Position numbers and translations under genes: made by a program. From Bacteroidales bacterium (lineage in GTDB: Bacteria > Bacteroidota > Bacteroidia > Bacteroidales > UBA932), in assembly GCA_024401975.1 (NCBI GenBank), contig JAKSKB010000002.1, positions 1 through 57,496 on the forward strand: a DNA stretch of 57,496 nt. The letters are read 5' to 3'. Under the pieces are notes generated by a model. That model saw nothing but the letters and a program-made list of their open reading frames with translations, was not told the origin of the DNA and ran no database searches. This document shows, piece by piece, positions 40,000 through 48,750 of this stretch (its first letter is position 1; the number at the start of each line of letters is the position of its first letter).

Positions 40000-40988
40000 C
40001 AAGAATCGAAGCAGCCATACAGGAATACCGCGCGTGGTGCCTGGCTATGAACATCACCAATCTCGAAGATCTGGACACAGCCATAAAGGCGGGACGCGGA
40101 ATCGAACTCATCAACCTCTGCGAAGCCAGACAGGAGCGCCAATATGCCGGGATAGCCAACCAGATTTACTGGAACCGGGACAGTCACAGGATTGTGATGA
40201 TGTCGGGGCCATCGTCGAGCGGAAAGACTTCCAGCGCGCTCAGGATAGCGCAGCAATGCCGCGTCGTGGGGCTCACGCCCAAAGTCATAGAGTTGGACAA
40301 CTACTTCGTCAACAGGGAGGACACCCCCAAGGACGAGAACGGGGAATACGATTTCGAGGCCCTCGGTGCGATGGACATCGACCTGCTTGGCAGACAACTA
40401 GGCCAGCTTCTCGCCGGAAAGACGGTTGAATTGCCGAAATACGATTTCATAAAGGGCCGCAAGGTGCCGAGCGGCAGAACGATGACACTTGAAAAGAACG
40501 ATATCCTGATGATGGAAGGCATACACGCGCTCAATCCGGCACTGACCCCCGCCATCGACAGAAGCAATATTTTCACCATCTACATCTCCGCCCTCACTTC
40601 ACTGCCCGGAGGGGAGAAGGTGCACGGCACCACTGCGACCAAGAGACTCCTTCGCCGCATAGTCAGGGACAACCGCACCAGAGGCATTTCCCCGGAAGAC
40701 ACCTTGATGAGATGGCCAAGCGTCAGAGCAGGCGAAGAAAAGAACATTTTCCCTTTCGAGGGAAATGCGGAGACCGTGTTCAATTCCACCACGCTCTATG
40801 ACATTCCACTTCTGAAATACTATGCTGCACCGCTTCTCGAAAGCATAGCCGAATCCTCACCCGTCTATGAAAGGGCCCGCGAGGTAATTGACCTGCTTGA
40901 CAGGGTGACGGCTCTCAAGCCTGCGGAAATAGCTGCGGTACCTCCCACCTCCATAATGAGGGAATTCATCGGCGGACAGACACTCTGA
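39996..40988 (+). CDS. Uridine kinase-like P-loop kinase, short form
   Basis: This 330-residue protein has the PRK/URK-type P-loop GPSSSGKTSSAL near 69-80, the IELDNYFVNRED substrate region and the KYDFIKGRKVPSG block. It matches the C-terminal half of the long nucleoside kinases of Bacteroidetes (about 550 residues) that begin with TGS and threonyl-tRNA-synthetase-like domains, which are missing here. The N-terminal 60 residues are the helical linker that precedes the kinase in the long form. Substrate is probably uridine or another nucleoside. Confidence 0.82.
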   Translation: MTRIEAAIQEYRAWCLAMNITNLEDLDTAIKAGRGIELINLCEARQERQYAGIANQIYWNRDSHRIVMMSGPSSSGKTSSALRIAQQCRVVGLTPKVIELDNYFVNREDTPKDENGEYDFEALGAMDIDLLGRQLGQLLAGKTVELPKYDFIKGRKVPSGRTMTLEKNDILMMEGIHALNPALTPAIDRSNIFTIYISALTSLPGGEKVHGTTATKRLLRRIVRDNRTRGISPEDTLMRWPSVRAGEEKNIFPFEGNAETVFNSTTLYDIPLLKYYAAPLLESIAESSPVYERAREVIDLLDRVTALKPAEIAAVPPTSIMREFIGGQTL

Positions 40989-40993
40989 GGATT

Positions 40994-41842
40994 ATGTGGA
41001 TATGGATGGCGATAGGCTCGGCCGTGCTGCTGGGTCTCTATGACGTGGCAAAGAAGATGGCCCTGCGCAGGAATGACGTTCTCAACGTGCTCCTGTACGC
41101 CACAGCGTTCACTGCTCTTTTTCTGTCCCCTTTCCTGAGCGGAGGTCCCGTCTCCTGGCATCTGATGCTTGTGCTGAAGGCCGTCCTTGTGACAGCATCC
41201 TGGATCAGCGGACTCGCCGCACTGAAGACACTGCCGCTTACCACCGTGTCCACCATCAAGGCATTCAGGCCCGTGCTGGTGCTTCTATTCTCCATCATCA
41301 TTTTCTCCGAGACGCTCAACGCAGCGCAATGGACAGGATGCACGCTTGCGGCATTATCAATGTTTATGCTGAGCAAGGCAAGCAGGCAGGAAGGCATCGA
41401 CTGGAGCACAGACAGGGGTGTGCTCCTTATGGCCGTCTCCGTACTGACGGGAGTGGCAAGCGCGCTCTACGACAAGCACATCCTCTCTTTTATGGAGCCC
41501 CTCTTCGTCCAAAGTTGGTGCAACGTCTATATCACCGCGCTGCTCGCCATAACCGTCGTCCTCCGTCCTCTTCGCGGAAAGGAGAATGCGCACGCTTTCA
41601 AGTGGGACTGGTGGATTCCCGTCATAGCCGCACTCATAACGGTAGCGGATTTTCTGTATTTCTCCGCCGTGCACCGCGCTGACGCGCTTCTTTCGGTCAT
41701 TTCAATGCTCCGTCGCGGCAGTGTCATAGTCACGTTCGCCTGCGGAGCGGTGCTGTTCAATGAACACAACATACGAAGGAAGACCATCTCGCTGTTCGTG
41801 ATGATGACAGGGATGGTCTTCATAATATGCGGCTCGATATAG
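40994..41842 (+). CDS. DMT-superfamily (EamA) transporter
   Basis: This 282-residue membrane protein has about ten helices arranged as two EamA repeats of five; the opening WIWMAIGSAVLLGLYDVAKK and the LTTVSTIKAFRPVLVLLFS stretch are typical. Substrate is unknown. It ends the MBL-uvrA-kinase unit, 5 nt after the kinase, and its stop lies 1 nt from the GH78 stop on the other strand. Confidence 0.83.
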   Translation: MWIWMAIGSAVLLGLYDVAKKMALRRNDVLNVLLYATAFTALFLSPFLSGGPVSWHLMLVLKAVLVTASWISGLAALKTLPLTTVSTIKAFRPVLVLLFSIIIFSETLNAAQWTGCTLAALSMFMLSKASRQEGIDWSTDRGVLLMAVSVLTGVASALYDKHILSFMEPLFVQSWCNVYITALLAITVVLRPLRGKENAHAFKWDWWIPVIAALITVADFLYFSAVHRADALLSVISMLRRGSVIVTFACGAVLFNEHNIRRKTISLFVMMTGMVFIICGSI

Positions 41843-41843
41843 T

Positions 41844-44309
41844 CTATTTCTCGAAAGTATAAGTCCCCGCAGCGTATTCCGCAGATTCTGTTTCCCCCGG
41901 CAGGGTAATGGAAGCCGACGCGCCTTCAGGGATTGTCACGTTCCATATCCACTTGTCCCCTTCGTATTTCCACGAACTTCTGACAATGCCGGCCGCGGAA
42001 CGGTATTCCGCATCGAGGAAGCCGAGTCTTCTATCCGGGACAGGCTTCATTATGATGTGTCTGAATCCGGGCTTGTCCACGTCTGCGGCAATGCCGGCGG
42101 CGGTCTCCCATATCCATTCGCAGACTGCCCCGTAAGCGTAGTGGTTGAAACTGTTCATCCCACTTGACGCAAGGCCCTCCTCGAGAGTATAGCTGTTCCA
42201 CCGCTCCCATATCGTGGTGGCTCCGTTGTCAATGGAATAAATCCAACTGGGATTCTTGCGCTGGAAAAGAAGTTCGTACGCTATGTCAGCCATACCGTTT
42301 TCCGTGAGAGTGGACATAAGGATGGAGGTGCCCAGAAAACCTGTCTGGAGACAGCTGCCGTGGGCGGCAAAATTGGCGCGCAGTCCGGAAATCATATTCT
42401 CCTTGGCTTTGCCCTCCACGAGCGAATTTCTCAATGCGAAAAGCGCCGGTGTCTGCATAGTGTTGAGTATCTTTGTCTTGAAACGACCGTCTTCCGTCAG
42501 GAAACGCTTGCGGAGATATTCCACGGCCTCATTGGCCATCTTTTCGTATTTCACGGCATCACGCCCGGTGGCACGGGCCATATCACGCATCATTGCGGCA
42601 TCGATAGCCCAATAGGACGCGCTCAGGTAGTTCCAATACTCCACAGCTTCACGGCGGGGGCCGTTGTCTCCATCGAAGGCACTCCCGCTACAACTTTCCA
42701 GAGGCTCGTAACTGAGCCAGTCGGCCCATTGGTAATTGCTGTTGAGTTCCTTGAGAACGTTGTGGTCGTATTTGCTGCCGTTGACAAGAGACATATAGCG
42801 TTCCATAGAAGCCCAGCACTCGTCGACAATTGAAGCGTCGTCGAACTGCTTCCATACGGTCCACGGAACGATGATGCCCGCATCGGCCCATCCCAAACGC
42901 ATCATATCTCCTTCATTCGCACCGTATTGAGCAAACGGTGCCACTCCGGGATACGCCCCGATCGGGTTTTGGCTGTCCCGCACGTCACGCATCCATTTGT
43001 GAAAGAAGCGGGATGTGTTGGCGAAGAAGGTGCCCGTCTCCGCGAACACCTGCGTGTCGGCCATCCATCCCAGACGTTCGTTGCGCTGGGGACAATCTGT
43101 CGGAACAGAGAGGTAATTGGAGCGCTGCCCCCATACTGTATTGGATATCAGCTTGTTGACCAGTTCGTTTCCGGTAGTGAGAGTGCCGCTCTCCATTTCT
43201 GCGGATATGGACGTCACGGGCACGGATTTGATATCCTCTATGACAAGTTCGTCCGTTGATGTGACGGATACCAGCCGGTATCCGAAGAAAGTGAGCCTCG
43301 GGCGGAAAGACACATTCCCCTTCTGAGCGGCGAAAGTGTATTCGAGACGCATACCCTCGTCGGGAATGCGGAGATTGCGGCGGTGAACACTCCCTTCCGG
43401 ACCGTCCATCCCGCGCTCTTCCGAACCGTTGCCGTCATTGAGAAGTTCACCGGGAAGACAGGTCATCCTGGTTCCTTCCGCAGCGCGGAACACGAATGAA
43501 GGCACACCGGCACAGTTTTGCCCGAAATCCACTACAAGAGTCTCCCCTGGTTTCACCGTCAGAGGTTCTCCTGGGGCGAATTCCTTTTTCACCTTCACGC
43601 GTCCGTACTCACCTTCGCGCCCGTTCTCGACTCCCTCCCATATATAAGCCTGCACGGGCAAAAGGGCTATGTCATCGCGAAAATATATTTCAGCCCCATC
43701 CGAAGGTACAATTTCACCGCAGAATTCGGTATTTTCCTCGGGAGCGGAAAGCAGTTCCGGGGTCTCGTAACCCTGATTGACACGCGCATCATACTCTTCT
43801 CCGTCAAAAATGGCGGAATGCCGTACCGGACCGGCTATTCCGGCCAGCCAACGGTCAGTGTCAGTGCCTATGAGTTCCTTGCTGCCATCGGCATAAGTAA
43901 GTTCCAACACGCTGCGGAACGCGCACTTGAGACCTACCATTCCGGCGTGGCCGCCCGGCGTCGAAATCTTGTCCGCCCACCAGCCGGGAGTGACCTGCGC
44001 GGAGAATACGTTTTCATCGCCCGCCCGTTTGCTTATGGCATCTGTAACGTCGTAGGTAAAGGAAATCTTAGTCTTCTCGCAATGGGTGAAACCGGGTTTG
44101 AGAATCTCATCCCCGACAATTTTGCCGTTGACGTAGATGTCATACACTCCGAGTGCTGTGGTCATCCACTTCGCCGATGAGACTTTCCGGCCGTTGCGGA
44201 CGGTCACGAGAAACCAGTTGGCGCCATCCGCCGCCCGACTTCCGTCTTCGACCGTATCGGTCATCACCTGAAAATTCAGCTCTCCGGAGCGTCCACTACC
44301 GAAATCCAT
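41844..44309 (-). CDS. Alpha-L-rhamnosidase GH78, body separated from its signal peptide by a frameshift
   Basis: The frame encodes 821 residues: a beta-sandwich domain (WMTTALGVYDIYVNGKIVGDE) at 65-85, a second beta domain near 220-340 and the (alpha/alpha)6 catalytic domain from about 370. The acidic motifs DCPQRNERLGWMAD near 405 and TTIWERWNS near 700 are those of family GH78, which releases L-rhamnose from pectin or glycosides. The ATG at 44309 is not a natural start: the signal peptide and first mature residues are in another frame just upstream (44276-44449). It is the third gene of a unit with the S41 protease and the DUF1080 lipoprotein. Confidence 0.88.
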   Translation of the reverse strand: MDFGSGRSGELNFQVMTDTVEDGSRAADGANWFLVTVRNGRKVSSAKWMTTALGVYDIYVNGKIVGDEILKPGFTHCEKTKISFTYDVTDAISKRAGDENVFSAQVTPGWWADKISTPGGHAGMVGLKCAFRSVLELTYADGSKELIGTDTDRWLAGIAGPVRHSAIFDGEEYDARVNQGYETPELLSAPEENTEFCGEIVPSDGAEIYFRDDIALLPVQAYIWEGVENGREGEYGRVKVKKEFAPGEPLTVKPGETLVVDFGQNCAGVPSFVFRAAEGTRMTCLPGELLNDGNGSEERGMDGPEGSVHRRNLRIPDEGMRLEYTFAAQKGNVSFRPRLTFFGYRLVSVTSTDELVIEDIKSVPVTSISAEMESGTLTTGNELVNKLISNTVWGQRSNYLSVPTDCPQRNERLGWMADTQVFAETGTFFANTSRFFHKWMRDVRDSQNPIGAYPGVAPFAQYGANEGDMMRLGWADAGIIVPWTVWKQFDDASIVDECWASMERYMSLVNGSKYDHNVLKELNSNYQWADWLSYEPLESCSGSAFDGDNGPRREAVEYWNYLSASYWAIDAAMMRDMARATGRDAVKYEKMANEAVEYLRKRFLTEDGRFKTKILNTMQTPALFALRNSLVEGKAKENMISGLRANFAAHGSCLQTGFLGTSILMSTLTENGMADIAYELLFQRKNPSWIYSIDNGATTIWERWNSYTLEEGLASSGMNSFNHYAYGAVCEWIWETAAGIAADVDKPGFRHIIMKPVPDRRLGFLDAEYRSAAGIVRSSWKYEGDKWIWNVTIPEGASASITLPGETESAEYAAGTYTFEK

Positions 44310-44449
44310 TTAGAACTGTTCCAGGCCGTGTCATCCAGAGCGGCTGCACGTTTCCCGACATTGCCGTCAGCCGAAACGCAGCAGGAGACAGCCGCAAGCG
44401 CCACAAAAGCGGTGGCCGCAAATCCGTAAAAAAACTTGTTCATCGACAT
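44276..44449 (-). pseudogene. Signal peptide and N-terminus of the GH78 gene, out of frame
   Basis: Starting at the ATG at 44449, directly after the TAA of the DUF1080 gene (TAAATG), the sequence encodes MSMNKFFYGFAATAF, a hydrophobic run ending in a lipobox-like SCC, then AWNSSKWISVVDAPES and a TGA at 44276-44278. SKWI is typical of the start of mature GH78 proteins. A one-base loss near 44275-44285 would explain the switch into the body frame, so the two pieces are parts of one gene, presumably 41844-44449 when intact. Confidence 0.7.
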
Positions 44450-46471
44450 TTATAGTTCCTTAATTTTAATATTACGATAATATACCCTGTCAGAGTGGTC
44501 CTGCAGAAGGATGTGCCCGCTTTCGAAGTTACCGAAGCCTTCCCGTTCGGAAAACTTGCTATACTTTACAAGAGCATTGAATTCCTGAGTATTGCGCTCA
44601 TATTCCACCACCCTGGTCCCGTTCAGCCAATGCTCGACGTGATTACCTCTGACAATCACCCACGCAGTGTTCCAGTCATACAGGTGGAACAGACCTTCCG
44701 GCTTGTCTGCCCGGATAAGGTCGTAAAGCGAGCCGGCTGTACGATTCCCGGCCACTCCGAGCAGAGCATCGTGGTGTTTCGTGTCATCCAGTACCTGAAA
44801 TTCGCATCCGATTGAAGGGTCGTCATAGGTGCCGGGGTTGATGAAATACTTTATGCCGCCGTTGGCTCCTTCCGTCAGTTTGAAATCCACGGAGAGCCAG
44901 AAATCCTTGAATCTGTCCACCGTAATGATATCACCGCCGCGCTGCGAGCCCTCCGGATTGGCAACAAGTACGCCATCCTCCACAGCCCATCCGCTCTCGG
45001 GGAAAGATTCATCACTCACGCTTCTCCAGGCGTCAAGGCCCGTACCGTCGAAGAGAGTCTTCCATCCTTTCCCGTCATCTGCGGGAGCCTCTGCAGTCTT
45101 CCCTGTCGCGTGGCCGGAGAGCGGCAATTCCTTGATGAGAATGTTGCGATAGAAAACTTCGTTGCCGTGCTCCTGAAGAAGAATGTGTCCCTTGGGATGA
45201 TTGCCGAAATTTTTCCAGTTCCTGTATTTGCTGCAAGCTACCAAGGCATTGAATTCTTGAGTATTGCGTTCATACTCCACCACCTTTACACCATTGAGCC
45301 AGTGTTCGACGTGGTCGCCCTCCACTTTCACCCAGGCCGTATTCCACTTTCCTGCCTGATACCAGGCGTCGCTCTTGTCGGAAGTGATGAGGTCATACAA
45401 GGAGCCCAGAGTGCGGTTGCCCGCAGTGCCCAATTTGGCGTCCGGGTGATGAAGGTCATCGAGAATCTGAAATTCACACCCTATGGCCGAAGCATCCGAA
45501 CCGGCGTCATATAAATCGGGGCGTACGAAATACTTGATGCCGCTGTTGGCTCCTTCAGTGATACGGAAATCCACGGAGAGCCAGAAATTCCCGTACTGGT
45601 CCACGGTGATGATGTCTCCGCCGTGAGTGGACTCGGCTCCTCCATTCTCCCATACTCTGAGCATACCGTTTTCAAGACTCCAGCCTTCCTTGGGGAAACT
45701 ATCACCCCTCGCGCTCCGCCACCCTTCGGTTGTCTTTCCGTCGAAAAGGAGTTTCCACCCTTCTTCCTTCTGCCTTTCAGAAAGCGTGTTGGTCATACGG
45801 TTCAGCTGGTGCACGGACGTACGCGTCTCGGAAAGGTGAGCGTCCACATCTTCGGTGCAGATACGTATATTCTTGAAATACACCTTTTTCCCATCCCACG
45901 ATTCATCCATAACCTGATGGACCTGAAGTGCTATGGAGCCCTCGTCATACAAGTCCGAGATAACGTCGGCGCACTCGATTCCGTTGACGAAGGTCACGAT
46001 ACGATTCCCCGACACTTCGATGCGTCCCTTGTTCCATCCGTCGTATTTCTGTGCATAGCGCGCCGGAGCGTTGAACGTCAGAGGATATATCCAATTGAGC
46101 TTGTCGTCGTGGATTCCTCCGCCAAAGCCGCGCAAGGGGTCACTCTCTATCTCGAAATGATAGGCATCTAGGGATTCGCCGTCCTGCGAGGCACGGAACT
46201 GCACTCCCGAATTTACGCCCTCGGATTTGTACTCGAACTCGAGTATGAAATCGGAATACGTGTCATCCGTGCACAGGAAAGCGTGACCTTTGCCCGTATC
46301 AAGATGATACGTTCCCGTGATGCAACCGTCTTCCACCGCAAAGATGCCGTCACCTCCGAGCTGATGCCATCCCAGAAGGTCCTTCCCGTTGAAAAGCGGG
46401 GTCCACTGCGGTTCGTTGCAGCCGACAAGAGCGACAAGCGCCAGAATCAGGGAAAAATGATTTTTTTTCAT
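44450..46471 (-). CDS. Lipoprotein with three tandem DUF1080 (3-keto-disaccharide hydrolase) domains
   Basis: I start at MKKNHFSL (ATG at 46469-46471, 673 residues) with lipobox LVGC at 15-18; the longer frame to 46522 is basic and overlaps the upstream gene. Three concanavalin-like DUF1080 domains follow: about 20-205 (TPLFNGKDLLGWHQ), 236-450 (KLLFDGKTTEGWRS) and 465-673 (KTLFDGTGLDAWRS). Domains 2 and 3 are close copies of one another, down to HVEHWLNG and VVEYERNTQEFNAL, while domain 1 is divergent. Members hydrolyse 3-keto-glycosides, so a role in breakdown of oxidised glycosides is plausible but inferred. The stop touches the GH78 start. Confidence 0.88.
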   Translation of the reverse strand: MKKNHFSLILALVALVGCNEPQWTPLFNGKDLLGWHQLGGDGIFAVEDGCITGTYHLDTGKGHAFLCTDDTYSDFILEFEYKSEGVNSGVQFRASQDGESLDAYHFEIESDPLRGFGGGIHDDKLNWIYPLTFNAPARYAQKYDGWNKGRIEVSGNRIVTFVNGIECADVISDLYDEGSIALQVHQVMDESWDGKKVYFKNIRICTEDVDAHLSETRTSVHQLNRMTNTLSERQKEEGWKLLFDGKTTEGWRSARGDSFPKEGWSLENGMLRVWENGGAESTHGGDIITVDQYGNFWLSVDFRITEGANSGIKYFVRPDLYDAGSDASAIGCEFQILDDLHHPDAKLGTAGNRTLGSLYDLITSDKSDAWYQAGKWNTAWVKVEGDHVEHWLNGVKVVEYERNTQEFNALVACSKYRNWKNFGNHPKGHILLQEHGNEVFYRNILIKELPLSGHATGKTAEAPADDGKGWKTLFDGTGLDAWRSVSDESFPESGWAVEDGVLVANPEGSQRGGDIITVDRFKDFWLSVDFKLTEGANGGIKYFINPGTYDDPSIGCEFQVLDDTKHHDALLGVAGNRTAGSLYDLIRADKPEGLFHLYDWNTAWVIVRGNHVEHWLNGTRVVEYERNTQEFNALVKYSKFSEREGFGNFESGHILLQDHSDRVYYRNIKIKEL
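44460..45780. repeat. Intragenic tandem duplication (DUF1080 domains 2 and 3)
   Basis: Two stretches of about 640-690 bp, 44460-45070 and 45140-45780, encode the third and second domains and share long near-identical blocks, for example CCACGGAGAGCCAGAAAT at both sites and a nearly identical ATATTCGCCAC-region in the shorter pieces. This looks like a duplication within one gene. Exact limits need an alignment. Confidence 0.6.
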
Positions 46472-46485
46472 CGTGTTATATATTG

Positions 46486-48120
46486 TTATAGTTGTCTGTC
46501 TGTTTGAACTGTCGAACGGCATCCCATCGCTTCCCTAAGCGCATCGTCATAGCGCAAGCGCACCTTGATGCCAGCCTTCTGGAAATAATAGCGGACAGCA
46601 ATCTCTTCCTCCAGAAGAGAGATTATGTCCCGCTTGTTGAGACGGAGCATCTGCTCCTTATCCATATCCAGGGCCTCTTTCAGCGCATCCAGTTGCGCTT
46701 TCATCGACTCGGCGAAACCGTCTTCCTCCAATTCCTGCTTCATTTCGTCGAAAAAGGTGCGGGCCCCCGAACGCGAATCAAAATCCTTTTCCTTTGCGAA
46801 AGCGATGAAATCCTCGAAATCGGCATCGGAGAAATGAAAATCGTCCAGAGCCGGAATGGTTGCGTGACCGGCCACGAACTTGAGCGTGTACTGCTCAATT
46901 ATTCCATATCCCACAAGGGCATAGACTATGCGGCTGTATCTGTGCGACTTTATCTCAATGTCGGGCGTGATGCCTCCGCCGTCCCTCACTATCCTGCCTC
47001 CCACAGTACGGAATTCGTGTGTGAGGGTATCAGGGATATGCCCTACACTGCCGTCTTCGTTGCGATGCGCATAATCGATTGCCTGCACGCAACGCCCGCT
47101 CGGAGTGTAGTACTTGGCCGTCGTCACCTTGAGCACGCCGTTGTATGGAAGGGGACGCATTCCCTGTACAAGTCCCTTGCCGTAGGTCCTCTTCCCCACT
47201 ATCACCGCCCTGTCATAATCCTGCAAGGCTCCGGATACGATTTCTGACGATGACGCGGTAGAAGAATTGACCATCACTATGAGAGGAAGTTCCGTATCAA
47301 CCGGCTCGTTCACCGTCTTCATCACACTCTCTCCGTCCTTTCCACGGGAAGTCACGACGACGGATCCCCGCGGCACGAACAAAGAGACAATGCCGACGGC
47401 CTCATTGAGAAGACCGCCCCCGTTGTCGCGAAGGTCGAGTATCAGACGCTTCATTCCCTTCGACTTGAGGTCAATCACCGCCTCGCGCAAGTCCTTGGAC
47501 ACGTTCTCCGTGAATCCGCTCTGGAGTATGTAGCCTGTGGTGTCATCCACCATCGCAGCATATTCTATGTCGGGCAGATGTATACGCTCCCTGGTGACAC
47601 TGATTTCCACCGTGTCCCCGCTCCTGAGCTTCTTCACCTTGAACACGACATCAGTCCCCGGCTTGCCCTTCATTCTCTCGCTGCACTCCTTGCTGGTGAG
47701 TCCGTGTGTCGTCGAACCGTCTATTTCTAGAATTTCATCCCCGCATTGAAGCGAAGCGCGTGCAGCCGGAGAATTTTCATACGGCTCGTTGATGATGACG
47801 TTACCGGCCAGATCCGGCTTATATATGATGGCACCGATGCCTCCGTAAGTCTTGGCAAGCATCATCTGCATATCATCGTTCTCCTCTTCCGGGATATAGA
47901 CGGTGTACGGGTCCAGACTTTCGAGCATGGCATCCACACCGGCCCGCTCAATCCTGTCAATCGGAAGCGAATCAACGTACGACGCATTCAATTCCTTGAT
48001 GAGAGCGTTTTGTATTTCGGTCCATTTGCCTAACCTGAAACTCTGCGACTGCGAGGAAAGCGGAACGGACAGCGACACGGCTGCCGCGAACGCAATGACA
48101 AATCTGATTTTCATATTCAT
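46486..48120 (-). CDS. S41-family C-terminal processing peptidase
   Basis: The protein has 544 residues: signal peptide (IRFVIAFAAAVSLSVPLS), an N-terminal helical part, a PDZ domain near 90-165 (ASLQCGDEILEIDG) and the S41 core. The Ser-Lys pair is in SSTASSSEIVSGAL near 288 and GKRTYGKGLVQG near 315. A C-terminal extension of about 150 residues follows. It cleaves periplasmic proteins at C-terminal tails. It heads a minus-strand unit with the DUF1080 and GH78 genes, the next gene starting after 14 nt. Starts at 48120 or 48114 are both possible. Confidence 0.93.
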   Translation of the reverse strand: MNMKIRFVIAFAAAVSLSVPLSSQSQSFRLGKWTEIQNALIKELNASYVDSLPIDRIERAGVDAMLESLDPYTVYIPEEENDDMQMMLAKTYGGIGAIIYKPDLAGNVIINEPYENSPAARASLQCGDEILEIDGSTTHGLTSKECSERMKGKPGTDVVFKVKKLRSGDTVEISVTRERIHLPDIEYAAMVDDTTGYILQSGFTENVSKDLREAVIDLKSKGMKRLILDLRDNGGGLLNEAVGIVSLFVPRGSVVVTSRGKDGESVMKTVNEPVDTELPLIVMVNSSTASSSEIVSGALQDYDRAVIVGKRTYGKGLVQGMRPLPYNGVLKVTTAKYYTPSGRCVQAIDYAHRNEDGSVGHIPDTLTHEFRTVGGRIVRDGGGITPDIEIKSHRYSRIVYALVGYGIIEQYTLKFVAGHATIPALDDFHFSDADFEDFIAFAKEKDFDSRSGARTFFDEMKQELEEDGFAESMKAQLDALKEALDMDKEQMLRLNKRDIISLLEEEIAVRYYFQKAGIKVRLRYDDALREAMGCRSTVQTDRQL

Positions 48121-48126
48121 AACTCA

Positions 48127-48134
48127 CAAAAATA
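48127..48134 (-). promoter_or_regulatory. Promoter -7 element, near-leaderless S41 peptidase gene
   Basis: The minus strand reads TATTTTTG, matching TAnnTTTG, 6 nt before the ATG at 48120. It lies 10 bp from the divergent rdgB element, so the two promoters cannot easily be occupied at once. Confidence 0.5.
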
Positions 48135-48144
48135 ATAAAATTTA

Positions 48145-48152
48145 TACCTTTG
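48145..48152 (+). promoter_or_regulatory. Promoter -7 element, near-leaderless rdgB
   Basis: TACCTTTG matches TAnnTTTG and is followed after 7 nt by the ATG at 48160, so the leader is at most a few nucleotides. Confidence 0.5.
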
Positions 48153-48159
48153 TAAAAGT

Positions 48160-48744
48160 ATGGAACTTATATTTGCAACATCAAACAAAGGAAAACTCCG
48201 CGAAGCCTCGGAAATACTCGGCGAAGGTTACCGGTTGCTTTGTCCCGCCGACCTTGGCATCACTGAAGAAATCCCTGAAACCGGAGACACTCTTGAAGCA
48301 AATTCCTTGCAAAAGGCGCGGTATGTCTTCGAAAAATGCGGGCGCGACTGTTTCGCAGATGACACGGGGCTGGAAGTGGATGCCCTCGGAGGGGCTCCGG
48401 GAGTGCATTCTGCCAGATACGCGACGGACGGGCACGATTTCGAAGCCAACATAGACAAACTTCTCGCGGAGTTGGGAAAACACCCGGGAGAGCCGCGCAC
48501 TGCAAGATTCAGATGCGTGGTGACACTCATCCACAAGGGCGGGACCCACACCTTCGAAGGGAAAGTGGAAGGCCGTATCGCCACGGAAAGGCGGGGAAAC
48601 GAAGGATTCGGCTACGATTCCGTATTCATCCCCGACGAACTGGACGGGAGCACTTTCGGGGAGGTCCACGAAGGAAAGAACCTCATCTCACACAGAGGCC
48701 GGTCGCTAAGGGCCCTGGCCCGCTGGCTGAAAGAGAACGGATAG
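48160..48744 (+). CDS. rdgB: dITP/XTP pyrophosphatase (Ham1/RdgB)
   Basis: This 194-residue enzyme hydrolyses dITP, ITP and XTP to monophosphates and so keeps deaminated purines out of nucleic acids. The start LIFATSNKGKLREA, the FADDTGLEVDALGGAPGVHSARYA block and GFGYDSVFIPDE are the usual active-site and substrate segments. recO follows after 6 nt. Confidence 0.95.
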   Translation: MELIFATSNKGKLREASEILGEGYRLLCPADLGITEEIPETGDTLEANSLQKARYVFEKCGRDCFADDTGLEVDALGGAPGVHSARYATDGHDFEANIDKLLAELGKHPGEPRTARFRCVVTLIHKGGTHTFEGKVEGRIATERRGNEGFGYDSVFIPDELDGSTFGEVHEGKNLISHRGRSLRALARWLKENG

Positions 48745-48750
48745 AAGGAA

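Noticed and set aside
44260..44310. Programmed -1 frameshifting in the GH78 gene
   Set aside because: No slippery heptamer or following stem is seen at the switch, and a signal-peptide product of 57 residues makes little sense; mutation or sequencing error is simpler.
46472..46522. Longer start of the DUF1080 protein
   Set aside because: It would place 17 polar residues before the signal sequence and overlap the protease gene; MKKNHFSL is a normal lipoprotein start.
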